Assembly: GCA_902776475.1 (NCBI GenBank)
Contig: CACYQD010000004.1
Span: 62,001 to 126,000 of the forward strand
Length of the DNA stretch: 64,000 nt
Direction of reading: 5' to 3'
Source: an uncultured Prevotellaceae bacterium
GTDB taxonomy: Bacteria; Bacteroidota; Bacteroidia; Bacteroidales; Bacteroidaceae
Positions 44,909-52,321 of this stretch are shown in pieces. Numbering within the stretch: the first letter of the stretch is position 1; every line of letters begins with the position of its first letter. The notes beneath the pieces are model-generated. The model was given only the letters and a program-made list of their open reading frames with translations, was not told the DNA's origin and made no database searches. The translations under genes and the position numbers were made by a program.

Positions 44909-45735
44909 TAGTCGTCAAATTCCAGTCGGGCGGTGTGGCTCTGGAGATGGTCAAGGTCAGGCAGGCTCATGTAGTCGCCGAACTGCTTGCGCAGCATCTC
45001 ATGGCTGTTGCCCGGCACCGACAGCTGTATGCCCTCAAACTCATGCGTGGTGAGCGGGAAGATATCCCCGATATCGTAGACCAGGTGGAATGGGATGCCA
45101 TAGTCGTAGGTGAGCGTCTTGCCCCCCGTCGCTCTGCTGATGAAGCGAAGGACGGGGAAGGTGAGGTGGCGGTTGCACCAGGTGATGAGCCGTATGGTCC
45201 GCATCGCCTTCCGCCGGTTGCTGGCCGTGCGGAAGATCTTGAAGGTATGTCCCTGCAGCGGTTCGGCCACCAGATGAGTCCAGAGTCTCATTTGGTCGAA
45301 AGGGAAGATATCAATAAAGATTCCTCTTTCGCGGAACACCTGGTCGTAGGGGCTTTCCTCCTCGAGGACGGAGTGTTTGTCGCGGAGTTTGGCGAAGAAA
45401 TAGAAATAATTCTTATCTGTGTCGTTGGTCTGCAAAGCGATGTGCTCAGGCAGTTCGCCCGGCAGCACTTCCATCAGCCTGAGGTAGTCTTTACGGAGCA
45501 ACCCCACGTCGAGGTCGTCGTCCCAGGGGATGAAACCATTGTGGCGGACAGCACCGAGAAGCGTCCCTCCATAGAGGAAATAGGGAATGTCGTATTTTCG
45601 GCAGATACGGTCGAGCTCGGCCACCATCTCGAGCATCTTCATCTGCTGGCGGCGAAGCATAGAGCCCTCGGGATTGAACCTGGCCTTCAGGGCCTCCGCA
45701 TCAAATTTAGGAGATTGAGCCATGCCAGAAATCAT
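44908..45735 (-). CDS. LicD-family phosphotransferase
   Basis: A 275-residue LicD protein. The signature YFLYGGTLLGAVRHNGFIPW and DDDLDVG provides the metal-binding Asp residues; GIFIDIFPFD is the second conserved block. LicD relatives (bacterial LicD, eukaryotic fukutin/FKRP) transfer phospho-alcohol groups such as phosphocholine or ribitol phosphate from CDP-activated donors to glycans. No signal peptide is seen, so it acts on the cytoplasmic side. It is divergent from a TagD-like CDP-alcohol-forming enzyme 154 bases away, a sensible partner. Downstream, its stop overlaps the GH43 start. Confidence 0.92.
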   Translation of the reverse strand: MISGMAQSPKFDAEALKARFNPEGSMLRRQQMKMLEMVAELDRICRKYDIPYFLYGGTLLGAVRHNGFIPWDDDLDVGLLRKDYLRLMEVLPGELPEHIALQTNDTDKNYFYFFAKLRDKHSVLEEESPYDQVFRERGIFIDIFPFDQMRLWTHLVAEPLQGHTFKIFRTASNRRKAMRTIRLITWCNRHLTFPVLRFISRATGGKTLTYDYGIPFHLVYDIGDIFPLTTHEFEGIQLSVPGNSHEMLRKQFGDYMSLPDLDHLQSHTARLEFDD

Positions 45736-45750
45736 TTTGTACTAAACGTG

Positions 45751-45758
45751 CAAATTTA
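45751..45758 (-). promoter_or_regulatory. Candidate -7 element for licD
   Basis: TAAATTTG on the minus strand, 16 bases upstream of the ATG at 45735, matches TAnnTTTG. No -33 box is seen. A start this close would make the leader very short, or favour the internal ATG at 45723 (MAQSPKFD). Confidence 0.4.
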
Positions 45759-45853
45759 TGAAAATCTCCCGAATAATCCTTTTTTTTCAACAAAAATTAA
45801 AGTACGAAGTCAAAAAAAGGGCAAGAGAGTATTATACAATCAATAAAAAAGGC

Positions 45854-45861
45854 TAATTTTG
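45854..45861 (+). promoter_or_regulatory. Candidate -7 element for the TagD-like gene
   Basis: TAATTTTG matches TAnnTTTG, with a leader of about 22 bases to the ATG at 45890. No clear -33 box is present. Confidence 0.5.
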
Positions 45862-45889
45862 CACGATACAAACACCAATCCAAAAAGAA

Positions 45890-46324
45890 ATGATCATCGG
45901 ATACACCACAGGGGTCTACGACCTCTTTCATATCGGACACCTCAACCTGATGAAGAACGCCAAGGGCATGTGCGACAAACTGATTGTCGGCGTGACTGTC
46001 GATGAGTTGGTAGCCTACAAGGGCAAAAAGGCCATGATACCTTTTGAGGACCGCATCGAGATTGTGAGGAGCATCAAGTATGTGGATGCCGCCGTGCCTC
46101 AGTATGACATGGACAAGCTGTCGGCGTGCAAGAAACTCGGTGCGAGCTACCTTTTTGTGGGCGACGACTGGTATGGTACCGACAAATGGAAACAATACGA
46201 GAAAGAGTTTGCCGCCGAAGGTATCAAAATCATCTATTTCCCCTATACGAAAGGTATTTCGTCGACGCAGATCAGCAAGGCACTCCAGGCCGTGCGGGGT
46301 CATGACCTTCAGGATGTGAAATGA
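45890..46324 (+). CDS. TagD-like glycerol-3-phosphate cytidylyltransferase
   Basis: A 144-residue enzyme, the usual length for TagD-type cytidylyltransferases. The nucleotide-binding HxGH motif is in YDLFHIGHLNLMKNAK. The second signature is KGISSTQIS near the C-terminus, with PFEDRIEIVRSIKYVD and GDDWYGTDKW between. The expected reaction is CTP plus an alcohol phosphate (glycerol-3-phosphate in TagD) to the CDP-alcohol plus pyrophosphate. The divergent licD gene could use such a donor to decorate a surface glycan. The exact alcohol cannot be deduced from sequence. Confidence 0.9.
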   Translation: MIIGYTTGVYDLFHIGHLNLMKNAKGMCDKLIVGVTVDELVAYKGKKAMIPFEDRIEIVRSIKYVDAAVPQYDMDKLSACKKLGASYLFVGDDWYGTDKWKQYEKEFAAEGIKIIYFPYTKGISSTQISKALQAVRGHDLQDVK

Positions 46325-46370
46325 TTTCGGCCTGCGGCCGATTGAAGATTGAAGATTGAAAATTATTAAT

Positions 46371-46396
46371 GTAGAGACGCCACAATGTGACGTTTC
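46371..46396. repeat. Dispersed palindromic repeat GAGACG..CGTTTC, copy 2
   Basis: GTAGAGACGCCACA followed by ATGTGACGTTTC is the second copy of the element at 4622-4648, which reads in the opposite orientation. A small hairpin TCGGCC-TGC-GGCCGA (46327-46341) lies just upstream, immediately after the TagD-like gene stop. Confidence 0.6.
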
Positions 46397-46461
46397 CCTC
46401 TGAAATGGAGAGCATTATAAGCTATTGAGTATTCTCAGATACAATCAAATTTATTTAGAAA

Positions 46462-47508
46462 ATGACTGACAAAGATTTTTGTTTGAGTTCCTATATAGCT
46501 TTCCGCTATATTTGGAAAGACGGCATGGATTTCTGTGAAGGATTCCAGCATCAGAACTATCTTCCCGTGGCAGACGACGAGCGGATCGCCGTGCACACCT
46601 CAGCCGACATCGATGCTGAGATTCAGAAGCAATTTGATGAGCTTTACGCCAAGTACGACAATATCGGCATCCTGCTCTCCGGAGGCATGGACAGCGCCAG
46701 TTTGGCCGCCTACCTCCGTCCCGGCAGCCATGCCTACACGTTTAACTCCCCCTCCGGAGAGTTCGATGCAGACGTGGAAAGGGCTAAGAAATACTGCAAG
46801 AAATACCAGTTGCAGCACCACCTGATCGACATCACGATGGAAGATTACGAGACATACGCTCCCATCGTCATGCATTTCAAGTTTGCCCCCGTACACTCCA
46901 TCGAGCCTCAGATCTACAAAGCCGCCATCCTGGCCAAACAAGACGGTGTGCAGCTGATGATCGTAGGAGAAAGCGCCGACCTGATTTTCGGCGGCATGGA
47001 CAAACTGATCTCTCCCCAGTGGACTTTTGACGGTTTTGTGAAGCGTTACACCTTCCTTGACCCCGCACTGGTGCTGACTCATCCCGTAGCCCAAGATGAA
47101 CTTTTTGAGCGCTACCGCACCGGTGAGAACTCCATTGACTTCATGCGCTTTATGGACGAGGTCTTCGCCATTGAGAGCAGCGGTTCCTACCTCAATGCCT
47201 TCGGTGCCGCCTGGCTACCCTATTACGACCCATACGCCCGTCTGGTGATGGCCGATCCCCTTGACATGGACCGTGTGAGAAACGGAGAGCCCAAATACCT
47301 GGTGAGAGGGCTTTACGCGATGAAATACCCAGAACTGGAGATTCCTTTCAAGATTCCCATGCCCCGTCCGGTGGACCAGTTGTTCAAGGACTGGGAAGGA
47401 CCAAAGCGTCCTGAATTCCGCCGCGACATTCCCATGGACCAATTGACCGGCAACCAGAAATGGCAGTTGTGGTGTGCTGAGCAGTTCCTTGATCAGGCCG
47501 CCCTTTGA
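46462..47508 (+). CDS. Asparagine-synthase-like (PP-loop) protein without glutaminase domain
   Basis: A 348-residue protein. The ATP-pyrophosphatase loop is ILLSGGMDSASLAAYL near residues 70-85, followed by LMIVGESADLIFGG, the usual GEGADELFGG block with changes. The N-terminal Ntn-type glutamine amidotransferase domain of AsnB is missing (no Cys2 and no glutaminase motifs). It would therefore use ammonia, or adenylate another carboxylate. Similar stand-alone domains occur in surface-glycan loci, where they may amidate uronic acids. It lies 137 bases after the TagD-like gene in the same direction and ends at a strong terminator. Confidence 0.82.
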   Translation: MTDKDFCLSSYIAFRYIWKDGMDFCEGFQHQNYLPVADDERIAVHTSADIDAEIQKQFDELYAKYDNIGILLSGGMDSASLAAYLRPGSHAYTFNSPSGEFDADVERAKKYCKKYQLQHHLIDITMEDYETYAPIVMHFKFAPVHSIEPQIYKAAILAKQDGVQLMIVGESADLIFGGMDKLISPQWTFDGFVKRYTFLDPALVLTHPVAQDELFERYRTGENSIDFMRFMDEVFAIESSGSYLNAFGAAWLPYYDPYARLVMADPLDMDRVRNGEPKYLVRGLYAMKYPELEIPFKIPMPRPVDQLFKDWEGPKRPEFRRDIPMDQLTGNQKWQLWCAEQFLDQAAL

Positions 47509-47518
47509 TATTTACCTA

Positions 47519-47568
47519 ACGATTTGGGGCTGGAGCTTCGCTTATGCGAGACTCCAGCCCCAAATCGT
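47519..47568. terminator. Bidirectional terminator, perfect 17-bp stem
   Basis: 47519-47535 (ACGATTTGGGGCTGGAG) and 47552-47568 are perfect reverse complements. The 16-base loop can itself pair (CGC-TTAT-GCG). It separates the convergent asparagine-synthase-like and secreted-protein genes. Confidence 0.88.
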
Positions 47569-47583
47569 ATGCAGTCACAGCAT

Positions 47584-48216
47584 TTACTTACTGATTAGCC
47601 GCAGGATATTCATGAGGCTATCGATGTCGGACCAGCTGAACTTAGGGTCGCTGATGGCCGTCTTGAACAGGCGGTAGCGCTCTTTGTCGAGAGCCTGCCA
47701 CAAATCGCGGTCATGCGCCTCGATGATTTTCCCGTCGAGCAAGAAATAGAAATGCTTGAAGACCGGCAACAAGAAATCCTCTTCGGCATTGGTATCGTTG
47801 ACAGAGGTTGCCATCACTTCGCTGCTGAAATCAATATTCGTGATGTTGACGTTGTTCTTCAAGTTGCGCTGATAGGCATCCATATCAATCAGTTCCACGC
47901 AGTAGAGGCTGTTACCTTTGACGGAATCGACGAAATAGGCCAATTTGTTGTTGATGTTGACGAATTTCCGCTCATCGAAATCCACCCGGGCGATGATATC
48001 CATCCGTGCCTCCTTGATCTCCGTGCCCTGCAGATAGAGCAGCGCCGCGTTTTTCAAGAAAACATTGGACTGAGGAGACTTCACCGTGCGGCCATCATTG
48101 AGGGTGATGGTCGCCGGTTTGTTTTGCTTGAACATCGTCAGCATCGTCGTCCTTTTCTGAGCAGTGGCGCAAAGGGCCATCACCGATGCGACGAGGAGAC
48201 AAATCAATCTGTTCAT
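47584..48216 (-). CDS. Secreted protein of unknown function
   Basis: A 210-residue protein. The start at 48216 (MNRLICLLVASVMALCATAQ) gives a clean signal peptide; a longer upstream frame does not. The mature part has alternating strands (KPATITLNDGRTVKSPQSNV, MDIIARVDFDERKFVNINN) and a helical C-terminus (SDIDSLMNILRLISK). I do not recognise the family. It lies 37 bases after the SH3-domain gene, probably in one transcript. Confidence 0.72.
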   Translation of the reverse strand: MNRLICLLVASVMALCATAQKRTTMLTMFKQNKPATITLNDGRTVKSPQSNVFLKNAALLYLQGTEIKEARMDIIARVDFDERKFVNINNKLAYFVDSVKGNSLYCVELIDMDAYQRNLKNNVNITNIDFSSEVMATSVNDTNAEEDFLLPVFKHFYFLLDGKIIEAHDRDLWQALDKERYRLFKTAISDPKFSWSDIDSLMNILRLISK

Positions 48217-48253
48217 AGACGTCAATTTTTTAAAATAGACTAAGGCGGCCGGC

Positions 48254-48685
48254 TCAGAATGTGCACATACCATCCCAGCACGCCATGTCCTTGCGCACAT
48301 AGCCCACCACACCGTCGATATTGATCTTGTACCAGCCTTTGACCAGTCCAAGGCAGGGATAGCAGTCGGGCACGCCGTCGAACTCAGGGATTTTGGCCAC
48401 CACAGCAGACTTGATGGAAGGTCCTTTTCTCACGTTGATGTTGCCCTTCCTATCCTGATTGCGATAGACGATGCCCTGTCCCTTGACAGCGCTGAAGGTG
48501 ACGACCCTCAATCCTGCCTTGGGCACATCGTATGTGTCCTGCACATCGACGGTGTATGAATCGGCGTTGGTGCGGACATACCGCCCCTCCACTTCACCAT
48601 CCTTGCCGACAACCATTTTCATGCTCTGTGCGCTCATGGCCGCACAACAAGCGAGGCATACAAGCCCTGTTATTACTCTTTTCAT
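48254..48685 (-). CDS. Secreted SH3-domain protein (paralogue)
   Basis: A 143-residue protein. The start at 48685 (MKRVITGLVCLACCAAMSAQ) gives the signal peptide. The C-terminal SH3 domain GNINVRKGPSIKSAVVAKIP, then CLGLVKGWYKINIDGVVGYV is clearly paralogous to the protein at 24291-24752. The N-terminal part (MKMVVGKDGEVEGRYVRTNA) also matches it in layout. Its partner gene downstream encodes another small secreted protein. Probable periplasmic or surface role; ligand unknown. Confidence 0.82.
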   Translation of the reverse strand: MKRVITGLVCLACCAAMSAQSMKMVVGKDGEVEGRYVRTNADSYTVDVQDTYDVPKAGLRVVTFSAVKGQGIVYRNQDRKGNINVRKGPSIKSAVVAKIPEFDGVPDCYPCLGLVKGWYKINIDGVVGYVRKDMACWDGMCTF

Positions 48686-48825
48686 CGTTTGTTTGTTTTC
48701 TGTTACCAAATACTTTGCCACATGCCCTCGGGGCATTGTGTGGGTAAAATTATACAAAAAGAAAGAAACAAACAAATTTGGAGGCCACTATTTTTCAGCA
48801 GCCTCCAAAAAATGATATTGGGACA

Positions 48826-50874
48826 TCAGTTGATGAGGTAGATTTTCTCCTGTCCCTGATAGGAACATCTCACGCTGGCGCGTCCGTCGGAAATGGGTCT
48901 CACGTCGATCTTCACCGAGGGGTCGGAAGCCGTAGCCCGGATGACCGAACCCTCATGGAGCGGAGCATAAGTCTGATAGTGAGTCACATCCATATAGCCA
49001 TTGGTATTGGTAGCTCTCACGGGAGTATCGGGCAGGCGGAGCGTCTGTCCATCCACGGTGATGGTCACTTTGGGCACCACTGGAACCTGGAACGCCATGC
49101 CCTGTTTGGTGAATCCCAATCCGTGCAGGTCGAAGAGACCCACTGGGCGCTGCGGAGCTTGCGGTCTTCCGCCAAACTGCCGGCGCTCGTTTGTGGGCTG
49201 TTTCACCTCAGGACCCTCAGCCACGAGGTAGATGGCATGTTTTCCTTTCAATCCCTCTACAGCAGGCACTGCCACCTGATAGGTCGTAGCCTCGCGTTTT
49301 GCGTCGCCAGCAACCTCCAGCACACCAATCTCACGGCCTTTCCAAGTATTGTTGTCATAGGGGCCATCGAGCATCACATGAATCTTGAACGTTCCGTTTC
49401 CACCGGGAGTGAGGCGGAGGTTGAGGATGGTGCCGTCGCCCTTGTTCGTGGCGGAGAATGCCTTGACGCCCTTCGTGTCTTTGGCCAATCCACCAAAACC
49501 GAAATATTTGAATCCCACGACTCCTTTGTTAGTGATTCCAGCCAGGTCCATGCTGTTGTTCCAATTGTCGTGGTTGTCCTGCATCCACTCATTGCCCGTC
49601 ATGTAGCAAGCCAAACCAGCGGAATAATACTGATAAGGAGGGAGTCCGAAGATCTGGAAGCCTTCGGAAGTCACCTCTGCGCCCCGATAGACCATCCCGT
49701 CGGCTGCGGAAGCCGTCCACTCCTCGTTTTTGGCAAACGGATCATAGCCGGTGATTTTCACGACGCCCCCATCAGCGACCGATTTCTTGTCATAGGTGAT
49801 CTTGATGGGAGCCACCATCGACTGACGGGCATTTCCGAAGCCCCTTGGCGGACGGTGATAGAACACATACCACTGGCCGTTGATCTGCTGGATGGAGCCA
49901 TGGGTGTTGTGAGCGGCATTGGTGGTGGTGAGATGTGACCCATCCTCGTTGGGCACCACGCCACGAGAATCAACCAATACACCACCTGACCTCCACGGGC
50001 CGAGCGGTGTATCACCAAAAGCATAGCGAAGAGCCGAGTTGGTGGATCCCAGGCCATAATCAGGTCCCGAGTAGCCCGAGAACACCATCACATATTTGTT
50101 GCCGACCTGGCGGATGGAAGAAGCTTCAAAGAAATTGAAGTCACCCGGGTTCTGGTCTTTGTAAAGCGCCGGATATTTTGTGCCTTCCGGGTCGCGCACG
50201 ACACCATATCTCGCACTGGCCGGAATGAAGTAATCATGGAGCTGTGTGCCCGGCCGCATGGCATACATATTGTTCTGATCAAGCTCACAGGCTGTGGAAT
50301 GCTGGAAGCCATAGAAGACATAGGCCCGGAATCCCTTGTCGTAGTCAGGGTCTTTCTTGTCGGTGATATTCTCGATGAACACCGAGGGGTCGAAATCTAT
50401 CAGCGAACCAGGGAGACATCTTCTGCCATCCTCTGTCAGGTTGACCGGCTTGAACGGTCCATTGGGACGGTCGCCCTTACACACCATCGCCACGCGGTTC
50501 CATCCACGGGAATGAGGATAGAGATAATAGGTTTTCTTGCCTGTGGCCTTGTCTTTTACCTCTACAAGGTCAGGAGCGAACATCGTGTCCCACTGTCCAT
50601 CGACGAAATGTGAGAAAATCGGCCCTTCGTCGCGCCACTGGCTCAGGTCCTCGACTGGTGCCGACCACATCCGCACGTCATTGCCGCAATAGGCGGAGTA
50701 ATTCACGTCATGCGATCCGATGATGTAGGCCCGGTATTTCCCAGGGATATCAGGATCTTCAAACACCCTTGGCTCGCCGTCGGGCAAGTGTTCCCAAAGC
50801 GGGAGATAAGGATTTTGCGCACTGGCCGTTATAAAGGCCATCATCATGAATAGTTGGAGAAAGACTTTCTTCAT
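48826..50874 (-). CDS. Secreted GH43-type glycoside hydrolase with C-terminal CBM6-like domain
   Basis: A 682-residue protein. The start at 50874 (MKKVFLQLFMMMAFITASAQ) gives the signal peptide; the longer frame upstream reads through a repeat tract. Residues about 25-390 show GH43-type propeller motifs: FEDPDIPGKYRAYIIGSHD, TMFAPDLVEV, SLIDFDPSVFI, FFEASSIRQVGNKYVMVFSG and NAAHNTHGSIQQINGQWYVF. Residues about 395-560 are a CBM6-like sandwich (NNSMDLAGITNKGVVGFKYF, FKIHVMLDGPYD). A Gln/Pro/Arg-rich linker (QFGGRPQAPQRPVG) leads to a last domain. Probable arabinofuranosidase or xylosidase; specificity not determined. Confidence 0.83.
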   Translation of the reverse strand: MKKVFLQLFMMMAFITASAQNPYLPLWEHLPDGEPRVFEDPDIPGKYRAYIIGSHDVNYSAYCGNDVRMWSAPVEDLSQWRDEGPIFSHFVDGQWDTMFAPDLVEVKDKATGKKTYYLYPHSRGWNRVAMVCKGDRPNGPFKPVNLTEDGRRCLPGSLIDFDPSVFIENITDKKDPDYDKGFRAYVFYGFQHSTACELDQNNMYAMRPGTQLHDYFIPASARYGVVRDPEGTKYPALYKDQNPGDFNFFEASSIRQVGNKYVMVFSGYSGPDYGLGSTNSALRYAFGDTPLGPWRSGGVLVDSRGVVPNEDGSHLTTTNAAHNTHGSIQQINGQWYVFYHRPPRGFGNARQSMVAPIKITYDKKSVADGGVVKITGYDPFAKNEEWTASAADGMVYRGAEVTSEGFQIFGLPPYQYYSAGLACYMTGNEWMQDNHDNWNNSMDLAGITNKGVVGFKYFGFGGLAKDTKGVKAFSATNKGDGTILNLRLTPGGNGTFKIHVMLDGPYDNNTWKGREIGVLEVAGDAKREATTYQVAVPAVEGLKGKHAIYLVAEGPEVKQPTNERRQFGGRPQAPQRPVGLFDLHGLGFTKQGMAFQVPVVPKVTITVDGQTLRLPDTPVRATNTNGYMDVTHYQTYAPLHEGSVIRATASDPSVKIDVRPISDGRASVRCSYQGQEKIYLIN

Positions 50875-50921
50875 AAATGTAAAAATGTAATCAATTAGTA
50901 TGTTGATGATTGTATGTTGTC

Positions 50922-51003
50922 GGTGGGAGGTGGGTGATGGGAGGTGGGAGGTGGGTGATGGGAGGTGGGAGGCTAGGTGATGCGTGGGGTGATGCGTGGG
51001 GCG
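50922..51003. repeat. GGTGGGAGGTGGGTGATGG tandem repeat in the GH43 leader
   Basis: Four to five units of GTGGGAGGTGGGTGATGGGA and GTGATGCGTGGGG lie between the predicted promoter and the GH43 start. Dense GGG runs are on the + strand, so the mRNA leader would carry the C-rich complement. Confidence 0.72.
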
Positions 51004-51036
51004 GAATATCATGATTGAGTAAAGCATAAGTCAGCG

Positions 51037-51044
51037 CAAAAGTA
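51037..51044 (-). promoter_or_regulatory. Candidate -7 element for the GH43-type gene
   Basis: TACTTTTG on the minus strand matches TAnnTTTG; the leader would be about 155 bases and include the repeat tract at 50922-51003. No -33 box is seen. Confidence 0.4.
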
Positions 51045-51133
51045 ATGAAAAACGACGAAAAAGACTTTTCATGAAGTCACTAATGTTTTGGCTGATATCA
51101 CATGGTGGGTTTTGAGGGATGAGATTATGGGGG

Positions 51134-51359
51134 ATATGGGCTGAGTGGGCGAGATGGGCGAGATGGGAGATACTGGGAAGAACTGGGAGGAACTGAGAGA
51201 AACTGAGCGAGATGAGCTAGCTGAGAGAATTGAGTGGGATGAGCGAGCTGAGAGGAATGGGCGGGATGGGCGAGCTGGGAGGGATAGGCGGGATGAGCGA
51301 ACTGAGAGGAGCTAAGCGAGCTGAGAAGGATGGGCGAGCTGTGAGAGCTGGGATGGGCC
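51134..51359. repeat. Long degenerate GAGATGGGCGA array
   Basis: About twenty imperfect 8-16-bp units based on GAGATGGGCGA, GAACTGGGAGG and GAGCTGAGAGGA fill this gap. The core TGGGCGAGATGGGCG is the one found inside the deacetylase gene. No gene is visible here. Confidence 0.72.
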
Positions 51360-51502
51360 GAAACAATTAAAAAAAGTTAATTATTTGATGAGATTGATAG
51401 AAATTGTCTTTTATAATCGTCTATTGTATAGTAAAGGGATAAAAGGCATCATGCGCGGTGTCTTTTTCCTGCGTATGGTTTAGATATCTATTATTATAAA
51501 AA

Positions 51503-51625
51503 GGTACATTAGTTTAACGGTAGAACGTGCAGATTTTTAGCGATGAAATTACCGTCAAGGTCCAATCATGGCTTACTTCAAATATCTCGGCTGCAAGGTG
51601 CTTGGTTCGATTCCAGCATGTACTA
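51503..51625 (+). ncRNA. tRNA-like RNA with ~51-nt expansion in the anticodon arm
   Basis: Four cloverleaf parts occur in correct order and spacing. Acceptor: GGTACAT (51503-51509) pairs with ATGTACT (51618-51624, one G-T pair), plus discriminator A51625. D arm: GTTT-AACGGTA-GAAC (51512-51526) with the G-G pair. Anticodon stem: TGCAG (51528-51532) with CTGCA (51591-51595). T arm: canonical GGTTCGATTCC ending at 51617. Between the anticodon stem strands lie 58 bases instead of 7. They can form irregular hairpins (GC-ATGA with TCAT-GC, ACC with GGT). It reads in the same direction as, and 42 bases upstream of, the DUF3237 gene. It may be an interrupted tRNA, a decayed tRNA, or a tRNA-like regulatory RNA. 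Confidence 0.5.
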
Positions 51626-51667
51626 CGAAAGCGATTCAACGACTCATTATTCACCTAACTATCTATT

Positions 51668-52195
51668 ATGACCAAGATGAAATCAGTTTGTTTATGGTTT
51701 GCCATGTTTTTGATGGCCATCAGCGCACATGCACAGATTCAGGCACCTTCGGAAGCCGAAACGCCCCAGTTGGAATTTGCCTTGCAATTGCACGTCACTC
51801 TTGGAGCAGCCTATACTGTGGGCGAGACACCACATGGGCGCCGGATGGTGATACCCATCACGGGAGGCACCTTTGAAGGTCCTGGCATCAAAGGCACCGT
51901 GATCAACGGCGGCGCCGACTATCAGTTGGCTAAGGGCAACCGTACCGAGTTGGAAGCCATCTACTCCATCAAAACGGATGACGGCGTGTATATCCACGTT
52001 CGCAACAGAGGAATTATCCGAATGGGAGGGGAAGACCGGGAAGCCCAACCCTCGTTCTACTTCAAGTGCGCTCCTACATTTGAAGCCCCCGAAGACAGCC
52101 GATACTCCTGGCTTAACAACTCCCTCTTCTTGTGCCAGCCTTCTTCCTCTGGAAAGCCTGGCGGCATCACCCTCAATGTATGGAGAGTGAAATGA
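51668..52195 (+). CDS. Secreted DUF3237-family protein
   Basis: A 175-residue protein with signal MTKMKSVCLWFAMFLMAISA (an internal ATG at 51677 is also possible). The mature part is a full DUF3237 domain: LHVTLGAAYTVGETPHGRRM, IPITGGTFEGPGIKGTVING, then ADYQLA, LEAIYSIKTDDGVYIHVRN and FYFKCAPTFEAPEDSRYSWL. The family has a beta-barrel fold and no assigned activity. Most members are cytoplasmic; this one appears exported. It lies directly downstream of the tRNA-like RNA. Confidence 0.92.
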   Translation: MTKMKSVCLWFAMFLMAISAHAQIQAPSEAETPQLEFALQLHVTLGAAYTVGETPHGRRMVIPITGGTFEGPGIKGTVINGGADYQLAKGNRTELEAIYSIKTDDGVYIHVRNRGIIRMGGEDREAQPSFYFKCAPTFEAPEDSRYSWLNNSLFLCQPSSSGKPGGITLNVWRVK

Positions 52196-52279
52196 TTAAA
52201 AATCATCTCAAAAAATGTCCATTTCGTAACATATTCATTTATTTTTTCCCGATTGTTTCTTTATTTGTTACAAAATGTC

Positions 52280-52287
52280 TAACTTTG
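52280..52287 (+). promoter_or_regulatory. Candidate -7 element for the inositol phosphate synthase gene
   Basis: TAACTTTG matches TAnnTTTG, giving a leader of about 28 bases to the ATG at 52322. No TTTG is found at the normal -33 distance. Confidence 0.5.
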
Positions 52288-52321
52288 CTTTTCCAACAAT
52301 CTTATTAGCAAACTCAAGACA

